Shown here: positions 37,640-47,371 of the stretch, one piece after another
Layout of the letters: every line of letters starts with the position of its first letter
Position numbering within the stretch: position 1 is the stretch's first letter
Assembly (NCBI RefSeq): GCF_001581005.1
Contig: NZ_LHZV01000054.1
Location: 1-64,000 of the forward strand
Reading direction: 5' to 3'
Source of the DNA: Acetobacter orleanensis
Lineage (GTDB): Bacteria; Pseudomonadota; Alphaproteobacteria; Acetobacterales; Acetobacteraceae
Length of the DNA stretch: 64,000 nucleotides
Translations under genes and position numbers: made by a program
Notes under the pieces: generated by a model
Database searches by the model: none
What the model saw: the letters and a program-made list of their open reading frames with translations, nothing else
What the model was told of the DNA's origin: nothing

Positions 37640-37667
37640 AAAAGGGGGATACAAGATCCCCCTTTTT
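37640..37667. terminator. Bidirectional terminator
   Basis: The stem AAAAGGGGGAT (37640-37650) pairs with ATCCCCCTTTT (37656-37666), with a 5-nt loop and A/T flanks. It lies just beyond the stop of the L-lactate permease (minus strand) and after the receptor remnant (plus strand). Confidence 0.9.
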
Positions 37668-37669
37668 TA

Positions 37670-39268
37670 TTACCGCATAATAAATTGCTGTACCGCTACC
37701 ATCAGCCCAAGGCAGATGGTCAAGAACAGGCTATGTTTGAAAGTGCGGGCCAGCACGACACCTTCCTGCCCTTTGAGTGCTGTGACAGAAACGCCGGTGG
37801 TGATGTTCTGCGGGGAAATCATTTTTCCCATCACACCGCCCGCAGAGTTAGCAGACGCAAACACGACAGGGTCCAGTGAAAGCTGATGGGCTGCAGCGAC
37901 CTGCAGGTTGCCGAACAGCGCGTTGCCGGATGTGTCGCTGCCGGTCAGGAAGACGGCAATCCAGCCAAGGAATACGGACACGAAGGGGAACAGAACGCCC
38001 GTGGAGGCTACGGCGTAACCCAGCGTGTAGGTCATACCGGAATAGTTCATCAGGAAGGCTAGACCAATGGTCAGTGCAACAGTCACCACAGCCAGCCAAC
38101 CCTGCCGTGCGGTTGTAACCAGTGCCGCCCAGATTTTACGGGGGGCAAGGCGGGTAAACAGAGCCGTCAGCAAGGCGGAAGTCAGAATAGCGGTGCCGGT
38201 ACCCAGCGGCTCAAAGTTCCATACGGCAGCATAGGACTTCTGATACAGGGAGATGAATACTTGATGGTCTAGTCCCGGCCATTTGATGGGGGTCGCACCA
38301 ATTTTGGCAATATGGAGGGAATCCCACACGATCACCACTAGCACGACTGTGATCCACGGAATCCAGCCCTGCCAGTGCGGGCCATGCCAGTCACCTTCCT
38401 TGCGTGCAGGCTGCTGTAGAAAGTGTGCGTCAATAGCGTAGGCGGGGTCCGTCACAGGTTTCCAGACTTTCAAAAAGAGAATGGTCGCCAGAAGAGAGAC
38501 GCAGGAAGAGAGAACGTTGGTCAGGCTGTAGGTAATCCAGCTTGAAGCCACAACTAGTGTCAGCGCGAAGCTGCCGCTGGATACCACCAGTACCGGCCAG
38601 ATTTGCCGGAGTGTGGACCAGCCTGCATACAGCACCATAACGTAAAACGGGATAAAGAACGCAAAAGGCGCAATCTGGTGGCCAATGGTCGCCCCCAGCG
38701 TATCAGCAGGCAGGCCCGTGATGGACGCCAGAACGGTGATCGGGATACCAAGCCCACCAAAGGCTACCGGAGCGGAGTTGAAAATCAGCACATAGGTCAG
38801 GGCTTCCAGTGCGGGGAAGCCGAGCATAATCAGTAGGGCGCTGGTAATAGCGACCGGGGTGCCAAAGCCTGCCACGCCTTCCAGTGCGGCGCTGAAGCAG
38901 AAGCCCAGAACAACCAGCATAATCCGTCGGTCATTGGGCAGATGGGTAATAATCCACTGGCGGAAGGCATCAAACCGTCCGCTTTCCTTGGCGATGTTGA
39001 AGAGAAATAGCGCGGTCAGCGCAATCCACATCACAGGCAGGAAAGAGAAAATAACGCCGTTACTGATACTGGCGACGGCCAGAGAGACTGGCAGCCCCCA
39101 CACGAAAAGAGCCATAATCACGCCTACAGTCAGACCACCAAGCGTGGCCTGCCATGCGGGTCTTCTCAGCACACCCATCAGGATTAGCGTGGTGAGAATA
39201 GGGGTGGCGGCGAGAAGAAAAGAAAGAACCAGCGAGTGACCTGCGGGCACGAGAGGCTGTATAAACAT
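37670..39268 (-). CDS. lldP: L-lactate permease (LldP family)
   Basis: A 532-residue secondary transporter with about twelve membrane helices, taking up L-lactate (often also D-lactate and glycolate) with protons. Family segments are FSAALEGVAGFGTPVAITSALL and ITVLASITGLP. In the second half FLTGSDTSGNALFGNLQ and ANSAGGVMGKMISPQNI are diagnostic. It is monocistronic with a strong terminator at its end. The presence of a D-lactate dehydrogenase gene in this window fits lactate oxidation, common in acetic acid bacteria. Confidence 0.93.
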   Translation of the reverse strand: MFIQPLVPAGHSLVLSFLLAATPILTTLILMGVLRRPAWQATLGGLTVGVIMALFVWGLPVSLAVASISNGVIFSFLPVMWIALTALFLFNIAKESGRFDAFRQWIITHLPNDRRIMLVVLGFCFSAALEGVAGFGTPVAITSALLIMLGFPALEALTYVLIFNSAPVAFGGLGIPITVLASITGLPADTLGATIGHQIAPFAFFIPFYVMVLYAGWSTLRQIWPVLVVSSGSFALTLVVASSWITYSLTNVLSSCVSLLATILFLKVWKPVTDPAYAIDAHFLQQPARKEGDWHGPHWQGWIPWITVVLVVIVWDSLHIAKIGATPIKWPGLDHQVFISLYQKSYAAVWNFEPLGTGTAILTSALLTALFTRLAPRKIWAALVTTARQGWLAVVTVALTIGLAFLMNYSGMTYTLGYAVASTGVLFPFVSVFLGWIAVFLTGSDTSGNALFGNLQVAAAHQLSLDPVVFASANSAGGVMGKMISPQNITTGVSVTALKGQEGVVLARTFKHSLFLTICLGLMVAVQQFIMR

Positions 39269-39541
39269 GATCGTCTCTTTAGACAGGATTGATCCCTAAA
39301 ACGGGTAGGTCTTATGCGTAACGTGCAACCCTATCAGATGCTGACTCACGTTTCAGTGTAAACTGTGAAGGACCTATCTTTCAGGGGGGTATGAAGGCGG
39401 AGAAGAGCCATTTTCATCAAAATGACATAATAGTAATCTTAACGTCCTTCTCCCTGTTGCTCGGGGTAGACAGACAGTTTTCCCGATTGAGACGGACGTA
39501 AAACAGGCGCGCGGCATAGGCAGGACAGGACCGGGGCGCGC

Positions 39542-40945
39542 ATGGATAAGGGGCAGATTGTGCGGACTCGAACACTGAAAGCACATTCATTTTGCGTGTT
39601 GGCAACAGCACTCGGACTTGGCACTGGTGGTTTTCTGCCCGCGGCGGCCGGATCCTATCATGCTGTGTATGACCCTAATGCCGCGTATGATCCGGACGCT
39701 ATTTACGATATGGGCACCGTGCAGACCACGCATCCGGCCTATCGTGCTCCCGGTCCGGCGGAAGACCCGTGGGGGCCATATATCCGTCAGGCGGCAACGC
39801 GTTTTTCCATTCCTGACACATGGATCCGGGCTGTTATGCAGCAGGAATCCGGTGGTAAACAGTATCTTAATGGCGGTCTGACAACATCCGGCGCCGGGGC
39901 GATGGGGTTAATGCAACTTATGCCTGCAACCTATGCGGATATGCAGAGCCAGTACGGTCTGGGTGGGGATCCTTACAATCCGAAAGACAATATTCAGGCG
40001 GGAGCGGCCTATATCCGCCTGATGTATGATCGCTACGGCGCACCGGGCTTTCTGGCGGCCTATAATGCCGGGCCAGACCGGGTTGATGATTATTTGAACA
40101 ATGGCCGTCATCTACCGGATGAAACTGTAAACTATGTCGCGGCCATTACCCCGCATCTGGGTGGCGGGGTGGCTGTGCGTGGCAAATGGGCTCCCGTGCC
40201 GATCCGCAGCAGCACGACGCAACTGGCGTCTTCTGATGCCTTTTATGCCAAAGCCGATCTCTCCCGCACGGCGGATGGTTGCCTGAGAGACCCTGATGCC
40301 GCGTATGATCCATCCGCTCCTTGCTTGATGGACCGCGATATTCCGCACCCTGACCCTGTGCCAGACGTGGCCCGTGCCACACAGATGGCGTCTGGATCGT
40401 CTTCCGACGCACCTACCGCGCCCGTTCAGACAACATCGGCAACCCCAGTTATGTCGCCCGCCCTGATTACGCAGGCCCCCATTACGCAGGCCAGCCTGCC
40501 GCCAGTCCGTGTTCAGCAAGCGTCCTTTTCGACAGCTCCGGCTGCGCGCGTGCAAAGCGCGGTTTACACAGCACCGGTTTCCTCTTCACCGCATGTGTTA
40601 AGGTTGCCTACCACCTACGTCTCGTCTGGTGGTGGGAGGCGGGCTCCGGTACTGTCTTCTGCTGCTGCAACGCGGCCCGTGCCGGTAGGGCGTGTCGGGA
40701 AAGGGAGCACCGTTCAAGTGGGTGCGTTTGCGTCTTATGCGGAGGCACGCCATGCCGCGGAAAGCGTGACGCGTCTTCTTGCGTCCCGCTCCATGCAGAC
40801 AACGCCGACGGTGCAATCTATTTCAGTTTCCGGAAAAGCGATGTATCGGGCGCAGCTTGTCGCGAGTGGGGGCTCAGCGGCATCTGGCGTGTGTCAGGTT
40901 CTGCATGCCCGTTCCATGCCGTGTATTCCTGTACGCAACAGCTAA
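39542..40945 (+). CDS. Lytic transglycosylase with SPOR domain
   Basis: A 467-residue peptidoglycan-cleaving enzyme. After a hydrophobic export signal comes a short Tyr-Asp-Pro repeat (VYDPNAAYDPDAIYD). The Slt-type domain has catalytic E102 in MQQESGGKQYL, then GAMGLMQLMPATY, and a C-terminal NYVAAIT. A Pro/Ser/Thr-rich spacer of about 150 residues follows, and a SPOR domain from around residue 388 (STVQVGAFASYAEARHAAE), which binds denuded glycan at septa. A similar DPDAAYDPSAPC motif appears at about 253. It is convergent with an Ivy-type gene whose family inhibits such enzymes. Confidence 0.9.
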   Translation: MDKGQIVRTRTLKAHSFCVLATALGLGTGGFLPAAAGSYHAVYDPNAAYDPDAIYDMGTVQTTHPAYRAPGPAEDPWGPYIRQAATRFSIPDTWIRAVMQQESGGKQYLNGGLTTSGAGAMGLMQLMPATYADMQSQYGLGGDPYNPKDNIQAGAAYIRLMYDRYGAPGFLAAYNAGPDRVDDYLNNGRHLPDETVNYVAAITPHLGGGVAVRGKWAPVPIRSSTTQLASSDAFYAKADLSRTADGCLRDPDAAYDPSAPCLMDRDIPHPDPVPDVARATQMASGSSSDAPTAPVQTTSATPVMSPALITQAPITQASLPPVRVQQASFSTAPAARVQSAVYTAPVSSSPHVLRLPTTYVSSGGGRRAPVLSSAAATRPVPVGRVGKGSTVQVGAFASYAEARHAAESVTRLLASRSMQTTPTVQSISVSGKAMYRAQLVASGGSAASGVCQVLHARSMPCIPVRNS

Positions 40946-40978
40946 CAGGCATACACGGCCTTATGGGGCTATAAGGTT

Positions 40979-41392
40979 TTATTTCGCCAGATCATCTGGG
41001 TTGTTTTTGTGGTAAGAGGCTGTCAGCGCAGCGAGAGTTTCCGTATTGGGTTCTCCAAGCGGCATCTGGTAAAGCGTTTTACCGTAACGGCGGGATAGAA
41101 GCCCCCACACAGCCTTGCCATCTTCAGAAAACACAATATCCAACTGATGATCACCGCAATCATGCGGTTTACATAAATGCCCGACCAGATAGCTTTTGCC
41201 ATCCAGCTTTAGCGTTTCAGCCGGGACAGATACTGCCGTTGCTTTAGCAACCCAGTCGGGCAGCTTTGTCATGCTCTGATAAGCATGGCGGTATTTTACT
41301 GTGTTGGCCAGATCCGCCGTGGTCTGTGTGCTTTGAGCAAAAGCCGGTGTTGCAAGGCAAAAAGCGAGTGCCAGAAGAGGAAATTTTTTCAT
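40979..41392 (-). CDS. ivy: Ivy-type lysozyme inhibitor
   Basis: A 137-residue periplasmic protein with a signal peptide (1-19, ending AFAQ). It carries the Ivy loop CKPHDC (74-79) followed by GDHQLDIVF, where the loop and its disulphide fit into the lysozyme active site in known Ivy proteins. The family inhibits vertebrate C-type lysozyme and, in Pseudomonas, also lytic transglycosylases. The gene is tail-to-tail with a lytic transglycosylase gene, 33 bp apart, which supports a role in restraining endogenous enzymes in a non-pathogen. Confidence 0.85.
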   Translation of the reverse strand: MKKFPLLALAFCLATPAFAQSTQTTADLANTVKYRHAYQSMTKLPDWVAKATAVSVPAETLKLDGKSYLVGHLCKPHDCGDHQLDIVFSEDGKAVWGLLSRRYGKTLYQMPLGEPNTETLAALTASYHKNNPDDLAK

Positions 41393-41493
41393 TTTTTATT
41401 GCTCCTGTTCAAAAAGCCGGAAAAGAATGGCCGTGCCAGTATAAACCCGTTAGACTTAAACACAGAGTCTAAAATACAGATGTATAAAACCTG

Positions 41494-42453
41494 ATGAACA
41501 CATATACGGGATTAATGGATTTTCTGAACGCGCTGAATCAGCGTGCAAAACGTACGTTTGATGCTGTGCGTTCTGGGCCATGTTGGCAGGTACGGTCAGA
41601 CGTGACCATTCCTGCTCTTCGTTATGCTGCTTTGCTGATGCTGGTGAAAGATGAAGCTGATATTATCGGGTTGAATTTGCGACACCATTATCGGTTAGGT
41701 TTTCGTCGTTTCTTTATTCTTGATAACAACAGTTCGGATGGCACAGCGCGGGAAATTGAGCTTTTTAGGAAAGATGCGCCTCAGGCAGATATTTTTTATG
41801 CGCAGGACTATCAGCAAGCCTATTATCAGGCTGCAAAAATGCAGGCTCTCCAACAGTTTGTAGAAATCTATCTGCGGCACGATGCCAATCCACCAGACTG
41901 GATATTTTTTGTCGATGCGGATGAATTTATTACCTGCTGCCATACCGGACCCAAGCCGGAAGAAGATTTTTCCAGAATGCTGGCAGACCCAGAGGCAAGG
42001 CTCCTCATGTTCCATTGGGCGCAGGCGGCCTTGGTAACAAGCGCGCCGCCTTATCGGCTGACGGAGTTCGGTCCCACTCTGGCGGAAACGGAGTGCGTCG
42101 TCTGGCCTAAAATGCGGGAGGAAGTCACGAAAGTGGCGCTCCGGACCGGATGCGGGCTGACAACGGGGCAGGGTAATCATTTTGTAGAGCAGGCGGAGAA
42201 AGTGCTGGACCATACCCGCCTGATGATGGATGCCGGGTTCTGCATAGTGCATTTTCCGCAGCGCTCCATAGAGCAAATTAAGAGAAAACTTCTGAACGGC
42301 ATGAATGCTTTGCAAACAAGTGCCTTACCGTCAGAAATGGGTAAGCACTGGCGCGAGCAGTATGCTCAGTATCAGCAAGAAGGCACCGGTGCGTTGCGCT
42401 CTTTGCTCATGCGCCATCTGGCGCTGTGTCTGGTTTCGGATAAGGATATTTAA
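41494..42453 (+). CDS. GT2-like glycosyltransferase
   Basis: A 319-residue protein of the Glyco_tranf_2_4 type. It has MLVKDEADIIGLNLRHHYRLG, then FFILDNNSSDGTAREIE and the nucleotide-sugar/metal motif FFVDADEF (D141, D143). No membrane helices are seen. A late HFPQRSIEQIKRKLLNG segment is typical of this group. The acceptor is unknown; surface polysaccharide or lipid-linked glycan are likely. It stands alone, upstream of a tRNA gene. Confidence 0.83.
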   Translation: MNTYTGLMDFLNALNQRAKRTFDAVRSGPCWQVRSDVTIPALRYAALLMLVKDEADIIGLNLRHHYRLGFRRFFILDNNSSDGTAREIELFRKDAPQADIFYAQDYQQAYYQAAKMQALQQFVEIYLRHDANPPDWIFFVDADEFITCCHTGPKPEEDFSRMLADPEARLLMFHWAQAALVTSAPPYRLTEFGPTLAETECVVWPKMREEVTKVALRTGCGLTTGQGNHFVEQAEKVLDHTRLMMDAGFCIVHFPQRSIEQIKRKLLNGMNALQTSALPSEMGKHWREQYAQYQQEGTGALRSLLMRHLALCLVSDKDI

Positions 42454-42725
42454 GCCACTCCGTCACAGCGTTGCCTAAAAGACTGCATGTAGAGCATCTG
42501 GCAGAATGTGAAAGCTGCCAGAAATTCTGATTGAGGCAAAGCGATGTGGCACTCTGCACTGCATCCTGAAAAGACTCAAGCAGAGTGCTAGATTTTCAGA
42601 GAATGTGTCAGAAGACGAAAAGAAAACTGCTTTATCATTGTAAGGCAGAATATCGTTGGCTTTTAAGCCCATTATTCCCAGAAGACATCCGAGAATTTAA
42701 AATGCTTCAAATTTAAAAAGGGAAG

Positions 42726-42802
42726 TGGTGCACCCGAAGAGACTCGAACTCCTAACCCCCAGATTCGTAGTCTGGTGCTCTATCCAGTTGAGCTACGGGT
42801 GC
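42726..42802 (-). tRNA. tRNA-Arg (ACG)
   Basis: The minus-strand sequence starts GCACCCGTAGCTCA and ends with CGGGTGC then ACCA. The acceptor arms pair over seven bases, and the anticodon loop reads CTACGAA, giving ACG. The T-arm carries GTTCGAGTC. The CCA end is encoded. The ACG anticodon is expected to be deaminated to ICG to read CGU, CGC and CGA. Confidence 0.96.
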
Positions 42803-42871
42803 GCCTTGACGCGGTGTTTAGCCGAGGGAGCGGGGGGTGGCAACCCCCAAAATTCACATGAGGTGATTTTT

Positions 42872-43327
42872 TTAATCATTCCCCATAAAATTCTTCCAAG
42901 CCCGACCTTCGGGGCGCTTGAGGGTTACATGCGCACGACATTCTGGGGTGCCGTAAACACCTTCAAACGTATCGCCCACCGGATGGGCTTCAAACACCAT
43001 GGGGAGTTTTTGGTGGTGCGCGTCATCCAGAATGAGCTGTGCATGGTAATGTTGTGTCTTCTTATCCGGAATGCCACGCAGCACCAGAGCGCCCATTTCC
43101 GGCGTGAAGGTCATACGTTTAGGCAGAATCTGCATGAGGGAGACGGTATGCACCGGGCAGTTATGGCCTTTTTCGGCAACCAGCGTGCCAATCCAGTCTC
43201 CATACGGGTCATCTGCCGCAGGGCCTGCCGCGCCGCAGAACAGGGCCAGAAGAGCCACACCGACGACAGGCAGAACACGCAGCCGCTGATGCAGGCGCTT
43301 GCCGGGCAGAAGAGAGAGAAGTGGCAT
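42872..43327 (-). CDS. Unknown exported protein
   Basis: A 151-residue protein with a leader (hydrophobic stretch VLPVVGVALLALFCGAAGPAA) and then a compact domain, beginning DPYGDWIGTLVAE. It has two cysteines in the mature part (in HNCPVHT and PECRAH) that could form a disulphide. I recognise no family. The DPYGDWxG opening recalls small secreted beta-barrel proteins, but this is not enough to name it. It lies 69 bp upstream of the tRNA gene in minus orientation and is divergent from guaA. Confidence 0.7.
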   Translation of the reverse strand: MPLLSLLPGKRLHQRLRVLPVVGVALLALFCGAAGPAADDPYGDWIGTLVAEKGHNCPVHTVSLMQILPKRMTFTPEMGALVLRGIPDKKTQHYHAQLILDDAHHQKLPMVFEAHPVGDTFEGVYGTPECRAHVTLKRPEGRAWKNFMGND

Positions 43328-43563
43328 GAATACGCTCCTGTCTAAAAGAATATCTGGCGTCGGATGACCCAGCCTTAGGGTCTCACCTGCGCCACACCTT
43401 GAGAAAATGATGTCGTGGAGAGTCTTATTATAGGGTGACGTCCGCGTTGCACCGTTTTATATGCGCTCTTTAGCATATAGCCGCCCCGTTCCGGCGTTTG
43501 CCCGGTGGTGGCTGTTCGTCGTTTAGTAAGCCGCTCAGGCGCTGACCAGAAAGACAGTAGCTC

Positions 43564-45165
43564 ATGCCTGCCGATGCCACCATCCCCGCTTCCTCCACCG
43601 CACTGGACGAGTCTCTGCATCAGGACCGTATTCTGATTCTGGATTTTGGCAGTCAGGTGACACAGCTTATCGCCCGCCGCGTGCGGGAAAGCGGTGTCTA
43701 TTGTGAAATCTGGCCTTTTACCGCCACGGAAGAGCGCATCCGCGCTTTCGCGCCGCGCGGCATTATTCTCTCTGGTGGCCCCTCCAGCGTCACAAACCCG
43801 GATTCTCCCCGCGTGCCGGAAGTGGTGTTTGAACTGGCTGTGCCGGTTCTAGGCATCTGCTACGGGCAGCAGGCCATGTGCCTCCAGTTAGGTGGCCGTG
43901 TTGAAAGCTCCGAGCACCGCGAATTTGGCCGCGCTTTTGTGGATATTGTGGAAGATTGCGCCCTGTTCCGTGGCGCATGGGCGCGTGGCAATCGTGAGCA
44001 AGTCTGGATGAGCCACGGGGACCGCGTGACGGAACTGCCCCCCGGCTTTCGCATCGTAGCCGTGAGTGAAGGCGCGCCGTTCGCAGTGATCGCGGATGAA
44101 GGTCGCCGCCTGTATGGTGTGCAGTTCCATCCGGAAGTGGTGCATACGCCGCATGGGGCCGCGCTGCTGCGGAACTTTACCCATAATGTGGCAGGCTGCT
44201 CCGGCACATGGACCATGGCGGGCTTCCGGGACATGGAAATTGCCCGCATCCGTGAGCAGGTCGGCACAGGTAAGGTGATTTGTGGTCTGTCCGGCGGGGT
44301 CGATTCCTCTGTGGCGGCAGTTCTTATCCATGAAGCGATTGGCGATCAGCTCACCTGCATTTTCGTCGATCACGGCATGATGCGCGCGGGTGAAGCTGAG
44401 GAAGTGATTGAAACCTTCCGCGGCCGCTTCAACATCCGCCTTGTGCATCGGGATGCATCCGAGATGTTCCTGCGGGAACTGGATGGCGTGACGGACCCGG
44501 AAATCAAACGCAAGACCATTGGCCGCCTGTTTGTGGAAGTGTTTGAGGAAGAAGCCACCAAGCTGGGCGGCGCACAGTTCCTTGCGCAGGGCACGCTGTA
44601 TCCAGATGTGATTGAGAGTGTCAGCTTTACTGGCGGTCCGTCCGTTACCATCAAATCCCACCACAATGTCGGCGGTCTGCCGGAACGCATGAACATGCAG
44701 TTGGTTGAACCGCTGCGGGAACTGTTCAAGGATGAAGTGCGGGATCTGGGGCGTGAACTGGATATTCCGGAAGTCATCGTCGGGCGGCATCCGTTCCCCG
44801 GACCGGGTCTGGCCATCCGTATTCCCGGCAATATCACGCGGGAAAAACTGGACCTGCTGCGCAAGGTGGACAGCGTCTATCTGGAAGAAATCCGTGCCGC
44901 TGGCCTGTATGATGCCATCTGGCAGGCTTTTGCCGTGCTGCTCCCGGTCCGCACCGTCGGCGTGATGGGGGATGGCCGCACGTATGATCAGGCCTGCGCC
45001 CTGCGCGCCGTGACCAGCACCGACGGCATGACGGCGGATGTTTACCCGTTTGACATGGGCTTCCTCAACCGCGTGGCAGGCCGCATCGTCAACGAAGTCC
45101 GCGGTATCAACCGCGTGACCTATGACATCACCTCCAAACCACCGGGCACGATTGAGTGGGAGTAA
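43564..45165 (+). CDS. guaA: GMP synthase (glutamine-hydrolysing)
   Basis: A 533-residue enzyme converting XMP to GMP with glutamine and ATP. The class I amidotransferase domain has LGICYGQQ with nucleophile C99 and the His/Glu pair in FHPEVVHT. The ATP-pyrophosphatase loop is [11 protein letters not shown]. The dimerisation domain ends with the usual [15 protein letters not shown]. No N-terminal frame trouble. It is monocistronic, with a hairpin just after its stop. Confidence 0.97.
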   Translation: MPADATIPASSTALDESLHQDRILILDFGSQVTQLIARRVRESGVYCEIWPFTATEERIRAFAPRGIILSGGPSSVTNPDSPRVPEVVFELAVPVLGICYGQQAMCLQLGGRVESSEHREFGRAFVDIVEDCALFRGAWARGNREQVWMSHGDRVTELPPGFRIVAVSEGAPFAVIADEGRRLYGVQFHPEVVHTPHGAALLRNFTHNVAGCSGTWTMAGFRDMEIARIREQVGTGKVICGLSGGVDSSVAAVLIHEAIGDQLTCIFVDHGMMRAGEAEEVIETFRGRFNIRLVHRDASEMFLRELDGVTDPEIKRKTIGRLFVEVFEEEATKLGGAQFLAQGTLYPDVIESVSFTGGPSVTIKSHHNVGGLPERMNMQLVEPLRELFKDEVRDLGRELDIPEVIVGRHPFPGPGLAIRIPGNITREKLDLLRKVDSVYLEEIRAAGLYDAIWQAFAVLLPVRTVGVMGDGRTYDQACALRAVTSTDGMTADVYPFDMGFLNRVAGRIVNEVRGINRVTYDITSKPPGTIEWE

Positions 45166-45174
45166 GGCGATCTG

Positions 45175-45206
45175 CCATTGAACTGTTGAAAAATTCAGTT
45201 CAATGG
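45175..45206 (+). terminator. Hairpin after guaA
   Basis: A perfect 11-bp stem (45175-45185 with 45196-45206) with a 10-nt AT-rich loop, 9 bp after the guaA stop. No U-tract follows; it may be a processed or weak terminator. Confidence 0.6.
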
Positions 45207-45543
45207 CACCCGTTGCAGCAGACTGGAGACATCGGTTTATAATCCGGTCTGGTGCCGATCTGACTTTATATAAATCCCGTCTTCTCTCATGTTCTGTGGA
45301 ACCCGTTCTGATGCCGGGTAATGACTGGAAACTCCGCCTGCTTTGCATCAGTTCTCTGGAAAAGAGGATGTGAGCTTGTCAGCTTTCCAATGTGAGAGAG
45401 GATAGTGTAATCAGGACAGCGCAGGCGCTGATATTGGCCTGCAAAGATTAGCTGAGCAGTGGGTGGAACAGGTTACAGAACGTGTTCGACTGGAAGAAGA
45501 ACGGGGTATTTTCGCGTTTCTTCCAGCCCGATAAAGAAAAAAT
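45207..45543. other. Intergenic region with a possible coding fragment
   Basis: About 340 bp between guaA and a DUF3574 gene. From 45412 to 45532 the plus strand reads as a plausible peptide (LQRLAEQWVEQVTERVRLE) ending with a stop, but it has no start codon and an upstream stop in frame. It looks like the tail of a decayed gene. Nothing else is seen. Confidence 0.35.
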
Positions 45544-46128
45544 TCAAAACCCTGCGCACGCAGCACTGATTGTAATCCCGACAGAGTCCTGCTGAAACCG
45601 TGTCTTGTAACGGTTTCGGACGGTTTCAAGCCGGGAGGTGAGGTCTTGCGTGGGTTCGGTCAGCACCATGACCAGTCTGGACGGTTCCTGCGTCAGGCGG
45701 TTAGTTGTCGTATCTTTCCACTGGCCCTGTGCGGAGAGGATGGAAAGTCCGGTGGAAAAGGTGGGTGTCAGCGTGGTATTGACAAACTCTCGCCATTCAG
45801 CAGCAGAAATAGGCTTTCCATGGGGCCGGGTCTGACCAAACAATAGTGTAATCTTCAGCATTGGGTGGGTCTGGAAAGCGGAACAGAAGGCGCGGAACTG
45901 CGCCGCACCTGTTCCCTGTTCTGAAATGTTTGAACCCGTTTCCAGGTTAGTTGTAAGCGGCGGCGTGCCTGTTACAGCCGGGGCGCGGGTGCTGGATGTC
46001 CCGACAATGCTCTCGGAGCCCGAAGCGACAAGACCGCTCTCGCATCCGCTGAGAAGAACGACCATTCCAGCTAGCGTACTCCACCGGGAGAATGTGCGTG
46101 AAGAAAGCGGGGGGAAGCGGACCGACAT
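45544..46128 (-). CDS. DUF3574 lipoprotein
   Basis: A 194-residue protein with a lipoprotein leader (lipobox LLSGC) followed by a Thr/Ser-rich linker and a compact DUF3574 domain: LKITLLFGQTRP, AAEWREFVNTTLTPTFSTGLSIL and GQWKDTTTNRLTQEPSRLVMVL. The family role is not known. It is in the same direction as the cysteine-synthase-like gene but separated from its neighbours, so it is probably its own unit. Confidence 0.85.
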   Translation of the reverse strand: MSVRFPPLSSRTFSRWSTLAGMVVLLSGCESGLVASGSESIVGTSSTRAPAVTGTPPLTTNLETGSNISEQGTGAAQFRAFCSAFQTHPMLKITLLFGQTRPHGKPISAAEWREFVNTTLTPTFSTGLSILSAQGQWKDTTTNRLTQEPSRLVMVLTEPTQDLTSRLETVRNRYKTRFQQDSVGITISAACAGF

Positions 46129-46151
46129 GATGACGACCTCTTGTTTTCCGG

Positions 46152-47192
46152 TTACTGATCCAGCCAGGGAGCAACCGGCAGATTTTTACCCCGGAGGAAG
46201 GTTGGGTTGAACAGTTTGGATTCATAGCGCGCGCCACCATCGCACAGGATGGTCACAATGCGGTGCCCCGGTCCGAGCTTGCGGGCTGTGCGGATGGCGG
46301 AGGCCACGTTAATGCCGGAAGACCCGCCAACAGACAGACCTTCATCAATCAGCAGGCTGTAGATAATGTCCAGCGCTTCCGGGTCCGGGATGCGCTCGGC
46401 GTCATCAATTGGTGCGCCTTCAAGGTTGGCGGTCACGCGGGACTGGCCAATGCCCTCGGTAATGGACGAGCCAGAAATCGAGAGATCATTCTCCTTCACC
46501 CAACCATACAGGCCAGAGCCTTCCGGGTCGGCCAGCACAATGCGCGGGGCTTTGACGCCCGCGTTGCTGGCCGCGTCATGCAGACCCATGGCCGTGCCCG
46601 CGAGTGTGCCGCCTGTGCCGCAGGCGCAGGTAAAGGCATCAATCTTGCCCTCCATCTGCTGCCAGATTTCCGGTGCCGTGGTGTTGCGGTGGCCCTCACG
46701 GTTGGCGAGATTATCAAACTGGTTGGCCCAGACATATCCGCCTTCTTCCGCCAGACGGCGGGAGACATGCACGTAATTGCCTTCATCCCGATAGGGTTTG
46801 GCGGGCACCAGTCGCAGATCCGCGCCAATCATGCGCAGGAAGCCGATTTTTTCCTGACTTTGCGTCTCCGGCATCACAATAATGCATTTATAGCCGCGCG
46901 CATTCGCCACCAGCGTCAGCCCGATGCCGGTGTTGCCTGCCGTGCCTTCCACCAGTGTGCCGCCGGGCCTCAGCACACCCCGGCGTTCGGCATCTTCAAT
47001 AATGGCAAGGGCCGCACGGTCTTTGACAGAGCCGCCGGGGTTCATGAATTCGGCTTTGCCGTAAATGTCGCAGCCGGTGGCGTCAGAGGCCTTGCGTAGG
47101 CGGATAAGAGGCGTGCCGCCAACCGCGCCCGGCATGTCGGCGGACAGGGTGTGCCAGCCGGGGCGGGCAGAGGCATTTGCGCTGTCAGTCAT
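46152..47192 (-). CDS. cysK: Cysteine synthase A-like PLP enzyme
   Basis: A 346-residue fold-type II PLP enzyme. The PLP lysine is in NPGGSVKDRA (K57) and the substrate loop is EGTAGNTGIGL. The phosphate loop CGTGGTLAGTA and the terminal SGGSSGINVASA are present. It should form cysteine from O-acetylserine and sulfide, or a related beta-replacement reaction; long homologues with the terminal LRGKNLPV tail are common in proteobacteria and are often described as CysK-like. Start at 47192 chosen because it opens MTDSANAS; the longer frame adds 15 residues. Confidence 0.88.
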   Translation of the reverse strand: MTDSANASARPGWHTLSADMPGAVGGTPLIRLRKASDATGCDIYGKAEFMNPGGSVKDRAALAIIEDAERRGVLRPGGTLVEGTAGNTGIGLTLVANARGYKCIIVMPETQSQEKIGFLRMIGADLRLVPAKPYRDEGNYVHVSRRLAEEGGYVWANQFDNLANREGHRNTTAPEIWQQMEGKIDAFTCACGTGGTLAGTAMGLHDAASNAGVKAPRIVLADPEGSGLYGWVKENDLSISGSSITEGIGQSRVTANLEGAPIDDAERIPDPEALDIIYSLLIDEGLSVGGSSGINVASAIRTARKLGPGHRIVTILCDGGARYESKLFNPTFLRGKNLPVAPWLDQ

Positions 47193-47371
47193 CTGGTTGC
47201 ACCTTCTCGCTTCATTCAACTGGCTCGGACCTGCCACATCTGAAATGAAGTCTGTCGTATTCAGAGCCGGATAACAAGATAGTCTGTAAGGGGGAGTTTC
47301 AAAAGTTCAGGGTTGAGGGCAAACAGCACATTTTTGCGACGAAACCGCCCCCAGATCTCTGGATACTGCTC

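Noticed and set aside
42726-42802. tRNA-Arg considered as an integration site
   Set aside because: No integrase gene and no direct repeat of the tRNA 3' end were found nearby.
43888-45348. Long minus-strand open frame (486 codons) opposite guaA
   Set aside because: It is a shadow of guaA in GC-rich DNA; the plus strand gives a complete, motif-intact GMP synthase.
46263-47099. Plus-strand open frame of 278 codons opposite the cysteine synthase-like gene
   Set aside because: Shadow; the minus strand carries all PLP motifs.
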